Assembly (NCBI GenBank): GCA_963707665.1
Contig: CAVPQU010000018.1
Span: 248,001-312,000 of the forward strand
Direction of reading: 5' to 3'
Length of the DNA stretch: 64,000 nt
Origin: DATJCV01 sp963707665
Lineage (GTDB): Bacteria; Pseudomonadota; Gammaproteobacteria; Burkholderiales; Burkholderiaceae_D
Both the position numbers and the translations under genes were made by a program. The stretch's first letter is position 1. Every line of letters begins with the position of its first letter. Under the pieces are notes generated by a model. It saw only the letters and a program-made list of their open reading frames with translations, searched no databases and was not told the origin of the DNA. Shown here in pieces: positions 1 through 9,017 of the stretch.

Positions 1-51
1 CCATCGCCATCCGAGCGTACCTACGCCTCCATGCTACTACTGCTGCTTTGA
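1..51 (+). CDS. possible C-terminal end of an upstream protein (partial)
   Basis: The frame is open from the left edge and ends at TGA 49-51, giving a 16-residue tail that finishes in a run of leucines (SMLLLLL). It lies in the same direction as tamA and about 145 bases before it. The length is far too short to identify a family, and an open frame of this size can occur by chance. It is listed only because it would be the end of a gene that starts outside the window. Confidence 0.25.
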   Translation, partial: PSPSERTYASMLLLLL

Positions 52-59
52 AGCCACAT

Positions 60-90
60 GGGAGTATGCTATTAAATATCACGCTTTCGC
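60..90 (+). repeat. intergenic GGGAGTATG element upstream of tamA
   Basis: GGGAGTATGCT at 60-70 is followed by the AT-rich stretch TATTAAATATC. The same core (GGAGTATG or its complement) recurs in other gaps at 8898, 8950, 39718, 46146, 46199 and 59224. The AT-rich tail could contain the tamA promoter, but I cannot place a convincing -35/-10 pair. Confidence 0.35.
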
Positions 91-195
91 GCAAAATACG
101 TGGGATTTCAAAAATACAGTATAGGGTATAAGATTGGATTCAGGGTTCAGCAGGCAACATCCAGCAGCCGCCGGTCATTGTCTTGGCGCGCTGCG

Positions 196-2007
196 ATGAG
201 TGGCGCGGGCGGTATGGCGCACCTGCGGCAGCTGCCGGCACGCGTGGCAGGGCATTGGAAATCGGGCTTGGCGGGATTGTTGCTGGTACTGCTGGCGCCG
301 CCGGCGGCGGCCGTCTACCGGATCGAAGTGGAGGCACCGCAGCCGGTGCGCGCGTTGCTGACCGAATTCCTGGATCTGGCACGCTATCGGCAGCGCGCCG
401 ATCTGAGCGACGAACAGTTGCAATTCCTGATCGACACTGCACCGGCCCAGGTACAGCGGCTGACGTCCACCGAAGGATATTTTTCGCCTGCCACCACGGT
501 CACACTGGAAGGCGAGGGTGAACAGCGCGTGGTGCGCATTCGCGTGACGCTCAATGAGCGTACCGAGGTGGGTCAAGCGAATATCGACGTGACCGGGGCG
601 GTGGTGCAGGAAGCGCCGCAGCGGGTGGCCGCGATTCGCAACAGCTGGGCGCTGCCGGTCGGGCGGCCGTTTCGCCAGAGCGAATGGGAGCGCGCCAAGC
701 AGGAAGGCTTGCAGCGCCTGCAAAGCAGCCGTTATGCGGGCGCCAGAATCGCCCATTCCGAGGCGCGTATCGAGGCCGACGACCATCAGGCGCAGCTGGC
801 GGTGCAATACGATAGCGGCCCAGCCTTCACGCTCGGTGCGCTGGAAATTACTGGTACGCGGCGCTATTCGCCCAGCATTATCGAGAACGTCAATCCCCTC
901 CAGCGCGGCGAACAATACAGCGTCGAGCGTTTGCTGGAGCTACAGCGGCAGATCCAGAATACGCCGTACTTCTCGAATGTCATTGTCGGTATCGACAATG
1001 ATGTGCAGCACGCCGAGATGGCGCCAGTGAAGGTACGTGTCAGCGAGTTCCAGACGCAGCGAATCCGGGCCGGCGCCGGCTATACGACCGATGCCGGGGC
1101 CAAGGTCGAAGCGCGCTATACGCATCTGAACGTCTTTGACCGGGCAGTAGTGTTCGACAGCCAGCTTCGTATCGAGCAGCAGCGGCAATATGGCGCGCTG
1201 GATCTGGCGCTGCCGCCGGATCGCTCCAGTTTCGTCAACAGCGCCAATACCTCGTTCGATCGCAGCACCCTGCAGGGCGTCGATCTGCGCAGCCTGCGGG
1301 CCGGTGTCAAGCGCGCTCGCGCGCGTGAAAAATACGATATCGCCTACACGCTGGACTACTATCGGGACGAGTTGCAGCAGTTGAACGACTTGCCGCTGCC
1401 GGTCGGCACGGTGGTGCAGCCGGGCAAGCATCAGGCGCTGGTGCCGGGCGTTTCGTGGGCGCGGCGCGATGTCGACGATCCAATCTTTCCGCGCCGCGGC
1501 AATCTGGTGTCGCTGCAGGTCGGGGCGGCACTGCAAGGACTGCTTACCGATCAGAGCTTCGTGCGCATGTATGGCCGTGCGCGTCAATATCTGCCGGTCG
1601 GCAAGCGCGACCTGGTGATCCTGCGCTCGGAACTGGGCGCGGTGCTGACCAAGGGCAGCAGCGCGCAGGTTCCGGCTTCGCTATTGTTTCGCGCCGGCGG
1701 CACCGATTCGATTCGCGGCTACAGCTATCAGAGCATCGGTAACGTCCAGAACGGCACGGTTTTTCCCACCCGCTTCCTGTTGACCGCCAGCGCCGAATAT
1801 CAGCACTGGCTGAACGGCGCATGGGGCGCTGCGGTGTTCTATGACGTCGGCACCGCCGCCGACAATTGGCGTGACAAGCTGCTCTACCAGGGTGTCGGCG
1901 TTGGCGCCCGCTGGCGCAGTCCGGTGGGACCGGTCAATCTCGATCTGGCCTATGGCGTGCGCGACGGCCAGATCCGCCCGCATATCTCGCTCGGCATTGC
2001 TTTCTGA
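196..2007 (+). CDS. tamA: translocation and assembly module outer-membrane protein TamA (Omp85/BamA family)
   Basis: Outer-membrane subunit that works with TamB to insert beta-barrel proteins such as autotransporters. The N-terminus has a signal peptide with a hydrophobic core ending in PPAAA before VYRIEV. POTRA-like domains follow, with the segments FTLGALEITG and RYSPSIIENV in the last of them. The C-terminal half is a BamA-type barrel carrying the conserved lid-loop motif GGTDSIRGY and ending in a terminal phenylalanine (LGIAF), as expected for a barrel protein. Several starts are possible (GTG 100, ATG 196, ATG 214). No strong ribosome site distinguishes them; ATG 196 or 214 gives the normal signal peptide. 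tamB starts 36 bases after the stop, so the two form an operon. Confidence 0.9.
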   Translation: MSGAGGMAHLRQLPARVAGHWKSGLAGLLLVLLAPPAAAVYRIEVEAPQPVRALLTEFLDLARYRQRADLSDEQLQFLIDTAPAQVQRLTSTEGYFSPATTVTLEGEGEQRVVRIRVTLNERTEVGQANIDVTGAVVQEAPQRVAAIRNSWALPVGRPFRQSEWERAKQEGLQRLQSSRYAGARIAHSEARIEADDHQAQLAVQYDSGPAFTLGALEITGTRRYSPSIIENVNPLQRGEQYSVERLLELQRQIQNTPYFSNVIVGIDNDVQHAEMAPVKVRVSEFQTQRIRAGAGYTTDAGAKVEARYTHLNVFDRAVVFDSQLRIEQQRQYGALDLALPPDRSSFVNSANTSFDRSTLQGVDLRSLRAGVKRARAREKYDIAYTLDYYRDELQQLNDLPLPVGTVVQPGKHQALVPGVSWARRDVDDPIFPRRGNLVSLQVGAALQGLLTDQSFVRMYGRARQYLPVGKRDLVILRSELGAVLTKGSSAQVPASLLFRAGGTDSIRGYSYQSIGNVQNGTVFPTRFLLTASAEYQHWLNGAWGAAVFYDVGTAADNWRDKLLYQGVGVGARWRSPVGPVNLDLAYGVRDGQIRPHISLGIAF

Positions 2008-2043
2008 GCGGCCTGGCCCGCTTTCTTCCTGAACCCTATTTGC

Positions 2044-5000
2044 ATGACCTCTACCGCCACTCCCGATTCACCCGAGACACCGTCTGCCGCACCGATGGCG
2101 CGGCGCGGCCGCCGGCTAGCCGCCTGGCTCGGCGCCGGTGTGCTGCTCTTGCCGTTGTTGCTGCTGGGCGCGTTATTGCTGGCAGCCCATTCCGAGCGCG
2201 GCAGCCGCCTGCTGTGGCAGCTGGGACTGCAGGTCGCGGCGGGACGCATGGCCGGCACGTGGGCCGGCGGCACGCTGGCGCATGGCGCGCAATTGCGCGG
2301 AGTGAGCTACCGCGATGGCGCCTTGCAGGCAAGCGTGGACCGCTTTGACGGCCGCTGGCGCCTGAATCTCGCACCACTTGCCCTGACCGTCGATGCTTTA
2401 CGTTTTGGCCAGGTGGAGCTGCAGTTGCCACCATCCACCGCGCCCAGCGTGCCGGTGATGCCGCAGGATTTGCAACTGCCGCTGGCAATCGAGCTGCGGC
2501 AACTGTCAGTGGAAAAACTGACGCTGCAGGGCGTTGCCGTGCCGGTGGAAATCGGCAATCTGCGACTGCACGCCAGCTCCGATCGCCGGCGGCACCAGTT
2601 GACGCTGGAGCACGCCGAAACGCCATACGGTCAGGCTTCGGCGCACCTACGACTCGACGGCCGCGCGCCGTTTGCCGTGGACGGGGGCGCCGAACTGGCC
2701 GGCAGCTATCGTGAGGAAAAAGGCCGGCTGACTGCCAATGCAGCAGGCACGCTGGCCGCGCTGCGGCTAGAGTTGAACGCCAGCGGCGACAAGCTGAACG
2801 GCGAGGCGCAAGTGGAGCTGGCACCGTTTGCGTCGCAGCCGCTGCTGCGGGCGGAGATCAGCGCCGCTCACATCAATCCGAAACTGTTTTCCGCCGGTGC
2901 TCCGAGTGCCGACCTGACGCTGCATGCCGACCTGGTGCCGCAGGCAGCGGGCGCTGACGGCGAGCTGACAGTCAGCGGCCCGATCATGCTGCGTAACGCC
3001 ATTCCCGGTTCGCTCGACCGAGAGCGTTTGCCGCTGGTCTCGGCAAGCCTGCACGCGCGTCTAAATACGCACACCCAGCAACTGGCGCAGATCGAGGTCA
3101 AGTTGCTGCACAACGCGGTGCTCAGCGGTGCCGGCGAGTTGCAGCAAGCCGATGACGGCAGCCGCGGCGAATTCCAGCTGCAAGCGCGCGCGCTCGATCT
3201 GCACGCGCTGCATGCCAGCCTGAAACCGAGCCAGCTGCGCGGCCCGCTCACGCTCCGCTTGCAACCCGGTGCGCAGCACATCTCGCTGGCACTGGCTGAT
3301 GCCGTATACCAGCTGCAACTGGAGGCGACACTGGAACCCGGGCGGATTGCGCTGCAACAGGCAAGGCTGCAGGCAGGCGCGGCGCAACTGCACGCTTCCG
3401 GCACGCTGAGCCGGGATGCGCAGACGACTTATGCGCTGGCCGGCAAGCTGGTCGATTTCGATCCGGCGCAGTGGATCGCCTCCGGCCCGACGGGAAAAAA
3501 GGGGGGCAGCAAACCCGCGCGCCGTACGCCATCGGCGCGCATCAACCTGGATTTCGATGCCAGCGGCGCGCTGACACCGCTGCAGGTGAAATTCAAGTTC
3601 GATGTGCACGACAGCAGCTACGACCAGCTGCCGCTGACTGGCGGCGGCACGCTCAACCTGGCCGGAACGCGCCTGTTGCCAAGTGCCATGCAACTCGATG
3701 TGGCTGGCAACCAGCTGGCGTTCAAAGGCAGCTTCGGTGCCAGCGGCGATCATCTGCAGGTCAACCTGAATGCGCCCCGTTTGGACCGGCTCGGTTACGG
3801 CTTGGACGGCTTGCTGCAATTCGACGGCGACATCACCGGCACGCTGCGGCAGCCGACTTTGCGTGCCAGCTATCGCGCGGAAAACCTAGCGCTCGGTCCG
3901 CAACGGCTGGCGGGGTTGGCCGGTTCGGCCGAGCTGGACGGTGCGCTGGCTGGTCGCGGCGAGCCGCCATTGCGGCTGTCGATCAAACTCGATGCACACG
4001 GCTACCGCGGCCCCGACACGATGCTGGACCAGTTGCATCTGCAGTTATCCGGCACCGACCGTCAACACAGTTTCAGCGCCGAGGGCGCCGGCAAATTGCG
4101 CGGCCAGCCACTGGCGCTGGCCATCGCCGCGCACGGCGGCCTGACCCAGGACAAGAATGGCTATCGCTGGGATGGCACGCTCGACACGCTGGAAAACCGG
4201 GGCCAGCCGCGCATTGCGTTGCAGGCGCCACTGACGGTCAGCGCCGCTGCCAATCGCCTGCAATTTGGTGCGACCCGCCTGAGCTTGGCCGACGCCATGC
4301 TGGATTTGAAAAGCCTGGTCTGGGATCACGGCAGCCTTCGTTCCGAAGGGTCGTTGAGCGCACTGGCAGTGGCCAATCTGCTGCAACTTCAGCATCAGTT
4401 CACCGGCCAGCAAATTCCGCTGAGAACGGATCTGGTGCTGGATGGCAGCTGGAATTTCCAGCTTGGCGACAGTGCCAGCGGCTTTGCCAGCATAGGGCGC
4501 CGCAGTGGCGATGTCAGCTTCGATAGCGGCCGCGGCAGCAGCATGCTCGGCCTGTCGGCCTTGCAGGTGCGCGCCGACTTGCAAGCCAGCGGCATCCGCC
4601 TTGACTTGCAGGCAGCGGCATCCCGCATCGGCACCCTGAACGCACAGGCGAGCGCCGGCTGGAGTCGGCAGGATGGGCGTCTGCGATTGGCAGCGGATGC
4701 GCCGCTGGCAGGGCAAGCCAGCGTGCGCCTGCCGCAGTTGAAGACGGTGGCGATGCTGGCGGGCCCGGAACTGGCGCTGGATGGCAGCCTGGCATTCGAT
4801 CTCGACCTGGCCGGTAGTCTGGCGCAGCCCAAGTGGTCGGGCACGCTCGCCGGCGACCGGCTGGCGGTGACGCTGTTCGATCTCGGCATCCAGTTGCGCG
4901 ATGGCGTGGTGCGCATCGGCCTCGATCAAAATGTAATCGACTTGCGCCAGATCGAGTTTCACGGTGGCGAAGGCACGCTGCGCGCCAGCGGCCGCGTGCA

Positions 5001-5997
5001 AATTGGCGAATCGAATCCGGCGCTGGCGGCGACCATCGTCGCCGATCGCCTGCAATTGTTTGCCAGCCCGGATCGGCGCCTCACCTTGTCCGGCCAGGCG
5101 AAGATCGCAAATATCGAGCAGCAGTTGCATATCGACGGCAAGGTTACGGTGGATCGGGCACTATTCGACCTGCCTAAAAAGAGCGCGCCCGAATTGAGCA
5201 GCGACGTCATCGTGGTGCGCCGCCAAAAAGATGGCAATGGCAAGCCGGTGGCGCCACAACCCCTTGGCGCCGGGACCCGCAAGCCGGCCAGCAGCTGGGC
5301 GCCGGTGCTGGACATCGCGGTCGATCTCGGGCGCGACTTCCGCTTTCACGGCAGCGGTGCCGAGCTGCTGTTGCGCGGCAACATGGCGGTACATGGCGAA
5401 CCCTATGCGCCGTTGCGCGCCACCGGCACGGTGCGGGTGACAGAAGGGTCGTATGAGGCTTTCGGGCGCAAGCTGGCGATCGAGCGCGGCCTGTTGAATT
5501 TTCAGGGCCCGATCGACAATCCAAACATCAACATCCTGGCGATGCGCCGCAATCAGGAAGTCGAAGCCGGCGTCGAAGTCACCGGGCTGGCGCAGCAGCC
5601 GCGCGTGCGGCTGGTATCCGAGCCGAATGTCGGCGACGAGGAAAAACTATCCTGGCTGATGTTCGGCCACGGCTCCGACAGCAGCGGCCTCGGCCAGCGG
5701 CAGGCGGCCGGCGCGGCCCTGGCGCTGCTCGGCAACGCCGGCGGCAAGCGGATCGCGCAGGGCATAGGCCTCGATGAATTTTCGATCGGCGCCAGTGAAT
5801 CGGGGCTGCCCGACCAGCAGGTGGTGAACCTGGGCAAGGCAATCTCGGAACGCTTTTATGTCGGCTACGAGCAAAGCTTGACCAGCGCCGCCAGCATCGC
5901 CAAGTTGACCTGGCAGTTTTCGCGGCGCTGGTCGCTGGTGGCGCGCGCCGGTTCCATTCTCGGGCTGGACGTGCTCTTCAACAAGCGCTTCGACTAG
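2044..5997 (+). CDS. tamB: translocation and assembly module inner-membrane protein TamB (DUF490)
   Basis: Very long periplasm-spanning partner of TamA, 1317 residues. One N-terminal membrane anchor (about residues 22-48, rich in Leu and Ala) follows a basic MARRGRR segment. The rest is the repetitive beta-rich AsmA/TamB-type architecture, with alternating hydrophobic strands that build a groove between the membranes. The C-terminal 300 residues are the conserved TamB domain, including the segments GTVRVTEGSYEAFG and LLNFQGPIDNPNINI, and the protein ends NKRFD. The family is typically 1200-1400 residues, so this looks full length. It follows tamA directly. Large antisense open frames inside it are composition shadows. 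Confidence 0.92.
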   Translation: MTSTATPDSPETPSAAPMARRGRRLAAWLGAGVLLLPLLLLGALLLAAHSERGSRLLWQLGLQVAAGRMAGTWAGGTLAHGAQLRGVSYRDGALQASVDRFDGRWRLNLAPLALTVDALRFGQVELQLPPSTAPSVPVMPQDLQLPLAIELRQLSVEKLTLQGVAVPVEIGNLRLHASSDRRRHQLTLEHAETPYGQASAHLRLDGRAPFAVDGGAELAGSYREEKGRLTANAAGTLAALRLELNASGDKLNGEAQVELAPFASQPLLRAEISAAHINPKLFSAGAPSADLTLHADLVPQAAGADGELTVSGPIMLRNAIPGSLDRERLPLVSASLHARLNTHTQQLAQIEVKLLHNAVLSGAGELQQADDGSRGEFQLQARALDLHALHASLKPSQLRGPLTLRLQPGAQHISLALADAVYQLQLEATLEPGRIALQQARLQAGAAQLHASGTLSRDAQTTYALAGKLVDFDPAQWIASGPTGKKGGSKPARRTPSARINLDFDASGALTPLQVKFKFDVHDSSYDQLPLTGGGTLNLAGTRLLPSAMQLDVAGNQLAFKGSFGASGDHLQVNLNAPRLDRLGYGLDGLLQFDGDITGTLRQPTLRASYRAENLALGPQRLAGLAGSAELDGALAGRGEPPLRLSIKLDAHGYRGPDTMLDQLHLQLSGTDRQHSFSAEGAGKLRGQPLALAIAAHGGLTQDKNGYRWDGTLDTLENRGQPRIALQAPLTVSAAANRLQFGATRLSLADAMLDLKSLVWDHGSLRSEGSLSALAVANLLQLQHQFTGQQIPLRTDLVLDGSWNFQLGDSASGFASIGRRSGDVSFDSGRGSSMLGLSALQVRADLQASGIRLDLQAAASRIGTLNAQASAGWSRQDGRLRLAADAPLAGQASVRLPQLKTVAMLAGPELALDGSLAFDLDLAGSLAQPKWSGTLAGDRLAVTLFDLGIQLRDGVVRIGLDQNVIDLRQIEFHGGEGTLRASGRVQIGESNPALAATIVADRLQLFASPDRRLTLSGQAKIANIEQQLHIDGKVTVDRALFDLPKKSAPELSSDVIVVRRQKDGNGKPVAPQPLGAGTRKPASSWAPVLDIAVDLGRDFRFHGSGAELLLRGNMAVHGEPYAPLRATGTVRVTEGSYEAFGRKLAIERGLLNFQGPIDNPNINILAMRRNQEVEAGVEVTGLAQQPRVRLVSEPNVGDEEKLSWLMFGHGSDSSGLGQRQAAGAALALLGNAGGKRIAQGIGLDEFSIGASESGLPDQQVVNLGKAISERFYVGYEQSLTSAASIAKLTWQFSRRWSLVARAGSILGLDVLFNKRFD

Positions 5998-6208
5998 CGC
6001 TCGTGGTGGCGCTGGGAGCGCCCGGCCGCCGCTCTTCCAGCAGGATCACGCTGCAAGCCGGCCCCGGTTGGCGCCGGCATGAGCAGATGCTTACCTGGGA
6101 GGTAATTGCCGCAGCGCGCCCGCAGGCCGACACTGGATCTCGAAGGCGGAACAACCGTCTTCGCCGCAGGCGCCGGGCGCTGACCTCAATCCAATCCAGG
6201 AGAACCCC

Positions 6209-6628
6209 ATGAAATCGATCCATCCCGCTCCCATCCTCAGATTCACCCTGATGGCCGACGCCGTGCTGTGCGGCGCCGTGACGGCGCTGCAATTGCTGGC
6301 GCCGCAATTCCTGGCCGACTTGCTGGCGCTGCCGGATTCACTGCTGCTGGGCAGCGGTGCGTTCCTGGCTTTCTATACCGTCTTGCTGGCCCTGCTGGTG
6401 CGCAGCAAAACGATATGGGCGGCAATCGTTGTGTTGATCGTCGCCGGCAACCTCGGCTGGGCGGTCGGCTGCGTTGCCTTGCTGGTCGCAGGATGGGTGA
6501 CGCCAAATGGCCTCGGGGTTGGCTTCGTGCTGCTTCAGGCGTTGGCCGTGCTGGTTTTCGCCGGTCTGGAATTTGCCGGGTTGACGGCTTCGGCGCCGGT
6601 CGCGCCGTTACGGTCGGCGCGTGCTTGA
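6209..6628 (+). CDS. small four-helix membrane protein of unknown function
   Basis: A 139-residue protein with about four hydrophobic helices (near residues 10-35, 43-64, 70-93 and 100-125) and a short basic C-terminal tail. ATG 6209 is preceded by the ribosome site AGGAG at 6199-6203. I recognise no catalytic or binding motif. The next gene, a DUF1330 protein, starts 29 bases after the stop, so the two are probably co-transcribed. The gap from tamB (5998-6208) has no clear terminator. Confidence 0.7.
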   Translation: MKSIHPAPILRFTLMADAVLCGAVTALQLLAPQFLADLLALPDSLLLGSGAFLAFYTVLLALLVRSKTIWAAIVVLIVAGNLGWAVGCVALLVAGWVTPNGLGVGFVLLQALAVLVFAGLEFAGLTASAPVAPLRSARA

Positions 6629-6657
6629 GCGCCATTTCACAGCGCAAAGGAGAAACT

Positions 6658-6999
6658 ATGAGTGCCTATGCCATCGGCCATCTGGAGCAGGTCCACATGG
6701 GACCTGAGATCGTCGGTTACCTGCAAGCGATCGACGCCACGCTGGCGCCATTTTCCGGCCGCTTCGTGGTTCATGGCGGCCGCCTCGAAGTGATGGAAGG
6801 CGCGCTGGGAGGCGATGTGATCGTGATCGAGTTTCCCGATATCGAGCGTGCGCGCCGGTGGTACGCATCGCCGGCTTACCGTGCCATCCTGCCCCTGCGC
6901 ACAGGGAACTCGCGCGGCACCGTCTTCCTGGTCGACGGCGTGGCGCCCGATCATCAGGCTACCGACGTGCTGCGCGCGCCGACCAGCGCCGGGCAATGA
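6658..6999 (+). CDS. DUF1330 family protein
   Basis: A 113-residue soluble protein with the DUF1330 pattern: a first strand (YAIGHLEQV), then the block VVHGGRLEVMEG, then VIVIEFPDIERARRWY followed by SPAYRAI. The fold is a ferredoxin-like dimeric alpha/beta barrel; no reaction has been established for the family. The start at 6658 is set by AAAGGAG 6646-6652 just upstream. It follows the small membrane protein with a short gap and converges on the DMT transporter gene. Confidence 0.85.
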   Translation: MSAYAIGHLEQVHMGPEIVGYLQAIDATLAPFSGRFVVHGGRLEVMEGALGGDVIVIEFPDIERARRWYASPAYRAILPLRTGNSRGTVFLVDGVAPDHQATDVLRAPTSAGQ

Positions 7000-7015
7000 A
7001 GGCCGGCGCCGCCGC

Positions 7016-7960
7016 TCACTGGCGGGCGCGGCGCCACGGCGGCAGCTTCAAGGCCTGCGCCAGCAGCACCCCGGCCAGCGTGATGCCACCGCCGAGCAGA
7101 TGATAACCGTGCAGCGTTTCCGACAGCAGCAGGATCGCGATCAGCGCGGTAAACACCGGCATCAAATTCATGTACATGGATGCGCGCGCCGCGCCCAGAC
7201 CGGCGATGCCTTCCATCCACAGAAAGGCGGAAACGATGGAGGCGGCGATGCCGGCATACAGCACCAGCGGCAAATTGGCGGCGGTGATCGGCGACGCCGG
7301 CGCCAGCCAGTAGCCGGGAAACAGCAGCAGCACGCCGAAGCAGATCTGCACATACAGCATGTGCCAGGTCGGCAGCGGCATCGGCCATTTGCGCAGCAGC
7401 ACACCATAGCCGGCGTAGGCCAGCGTCGCCAGCAGCATCAGGCCGTCGCCGCGGCCGATGCCGTGCGCCAGTAGCCGCGCCGGCTCGCCTTCGCCGATCA
7501 ATAGCGTCAAGCCGAGTAGCGACAGCAGGCCGCCGGCGATGGTGCCCAGGGTTGGCGCCTCGCCCAGCAGCAGCGCCGACAACAACAGAGTCAAGAGCGG
7601 CATCAGCGAGGCGATGATGCCCATGTTGGTGGCCGACGTGGTTTCGGCGGCGAAGTAAGCCAGGCTCTGATACAGCACCATGCCCAGCAGCGACAGCACC
7701 AGCAACTGCCATAGGTAGGGCCGGATCGCGGCCCGGTTGCGCCATACCGGGCGCAGCAGAAAGGGCGTCAGCAGCAGCGCCGCCAGCAGCCAGCGGTCAA
7801 AGGAAATCGCCGCCGGTTCGATGACGCCGGCCGCCATTTTGCTGACGACGGTATTGCCGGCCCAGATCAGGATCGCCAGCAAGGCAAAGGCGGTGTATTT
7901 CAGGCGCACTACCGGTCTTTCGGGGTGGATGAAGGGAGCCGCAGGCGGCAAGAAGGCCAA
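7016..7960 (-). CDS. DMT superfamily exporter, EamA domains
   Basis: Inner-membrane transporter of 314 residues with about ten hydrophobic helices arranged as two EamA repeats. The first begins at LKYTAFALLAILIWAGNTVV, with the characteristic WAGN; the second contains WMEGIAGLGAARASMYMNLMPVFTALIA. Family members export metabolites or amino acids, and the substrate cannot be read from sequence. The 5' end has more than one possible start: the annotated Met gives about 19 extra residues before the first helix. The gene is convergent with the DUF1330 gene, with 16 bases between the stops. Confidence 0.85.
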   Translation of the reverse strand: MAFLPPAAPFIHPERPVVRLKYTAFALLAILIWAGNTVVSKMAAGVIEPAAISFDRWLLAALLLTPFLLRPVWRNRAAIRPYLWQLLVLSLLGMVLYQSLAYFAAETTSATNMGIIASLMPLLTLLLSALLLGEAPTLGTIAGGLLSLLGLTLLIGEGEPARLLAHGIGRGDGLMLLATLAYAGYGVLLRKWPMPLPTWHMLYVQICFGVLLLFPGYWLAPASPITAANLPLVLYAGIAASIVSAFLWMEGIAGLGAARASMYMNLMPVFTALIAILLLSETLHGYHLLGGGITLAGVLLAQALKLPPWRRARQ

Positions 7961-8110
7961 AATGGTATATCAAACCGGCACGCAGCCGATCGATTTCTGG
8001 CTTGTAAAAATATAACGTACCATGCCGTCTGCGCGCGCGTTGGGGTGGCGCGCACGTCGAGAGAGGCCTGTGCAGATTGAGGGCCATAACGATTCTAGGG
8101 AGGAATTCGC

Positions 8111-8269
8111 ATGTTCATGTTCGTACCGTTTCTGCTTGCACTGCTGGGTGCGCTCGGCATCCTGTATGGCCGTCGCCAGGCCGCGCTGGCGGCGTGGGGC
8201 TTGCTGGTAGTGATCACGCTGGTCTGGTTCCAGCATCACGCCACCGATCCGCTGCAGCTGGCGTTCTGA
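8111..8269 (+). CDS. DUF5993-type small membrane protein, DsbB partner
   Basis: A 52-residue protein that starts at ATG 8111 after an excellent ribosome site (AGGGAGG at 8097-8103). It has two hydrophobic segments separated by a short basic turn (YGRRQ) and ends with the conserved HHATDPLQLAF. This ending and the position directly before a dsbB-type gene match the small DUF5993 family. The gene is only 10 bases from dsbB, so co-translation is likely. A helper or stabilising role for the oxidase is inferred from context only. Confidence 0.72.
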   Translation: MFMFVPFLLALLGALGILYGRRQAALAAWGLLVVITLVWFQHHATDPLQLAF

Positions 8270-8279
8270 CGGAGACCGG

Positions 8280-8852
8280 ATGATGAGCCAACTTGACTCC
8301 AGCCGGGCTACCATGGACCGAGGCGTCGCCCTGAATCTGCTCGGGCTGTCCGGCATCAGCCTCTCGCTGCTGATTGCGTTTTACTACCAGATCGTGCTGC
8401 ACGAATTACCCTGTCCGCTGTGTCTGCTGCAGCGGGTCGGCATGATCGCTATCGGCATCGGCTTCATGCTCAACTTGCGCTTTGGCGAGCGCAGCCTGCA
8501 TTACGGCGTGGCGCTGGTGGGTTGCCTGCTGACCGGCGCCCTGGCTGCGCGCCAGGTGCTGCTGCATATCGTGCCCGGCACCGGGACGTATGGCTCGGCA
8601 TTGTTCGGCATGCATTTCTATACGCTGGCACTGCTGTCGGCCATCGCAGCGACTGCCTTCATCACCGTTTTGCTGATGTTGCACAGGCCGCAAGCTGCCG
8701 CCGCGCCGACGACCGGCATGCATGCTGCCGGCAAGGTGGTGGCAATCCTGTTTACGCTGTTGATCGCGGCCAATCTGTTGTCGACGATACTGGAATGCGG
8801 CGCCGGCCAGTGCGACGATGATCCGACGTATTATCAATTGCTTGGCAAGTGA
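8280..8852 (+). CDS. dsbB: DsbB-family disulfide bond formation protein, variant cysteine layout
   Basis: Inner-membrane quinone-linked oxidase that should reoxidise a DsbA-type thiol oxidase. The first cysteine pair is the canonical CPLC motif (LPCPLCLLQR) in the first periplasmic loop, followed by the conserved QR. The protein has five predicted helices rather than four. The second loop (IVPGTGTYGSALFG) has no cysteine. A second pair, ECGAGQC, lies instead after the fifth helix at the C-terminus, which would also be periplasmic. Two consecutive ATG codons (8280, 8283) are possible starts. It is paired with the DUF5993 gene upstream. Confidence 0.85.
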   Translation: MMSQLDSSRATMDRGVALNLLGLSGISLSLLIAFYYQIVLHELPCPLCLLQRVGMIAIGIGFMLNLRFGERSLHYGVALVGCLLTGALAARQVLLHIVPGTGTYGSALFGMHFYTLALLSAIAATAFITVLLMLHRPQAAAAPTTGMHAAGKVVAILFTLLIAANLLSTILECGAGQCDDDPTYYQLLGK

Positions 8853-8895
8853 GCCATGTTAGCCGCAGAACTGCGCGAAATGTCACGCGCCTCGC

Positions 8896-8965
8896 ATATA
8901 CTCCTTTATATATAGCGTAATTTCGGGGATGAAAAGGCAGTTTTTGCAACATACTCCCGTGTATG
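8896..8965. repeat. intergenic ATACTCC motifs with inverted repeat upstream of the DUF938 gene
   Basis: The 165-base gap holds two ATACTCC copies, at 8898-8904 and 8951-8957. The second is part of a perfect inverted repeat, CATAC (8950-8954) and GTATG (8961-8965) around TCCCGT. An equivalent repeat lies at 59224-59237. The sites precede the methyltransferase gene and could act as an operator or as a -10-like element. Confidence 0.35.
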
Positions 8966-9017
8966 ATGGGCGTATATCCGGCGCGGCGATAGCAGCCTGC
9001 AAGGGCGAACCAGAGTG

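Noticed and set aside
4045..5130. Long minus-strand frame opposite tamB
   Set aside because: It lies fully inside a well-supported gene and has a Gln/Arg/His-rich composition with no family motif; it is a high-GC shadow frame.
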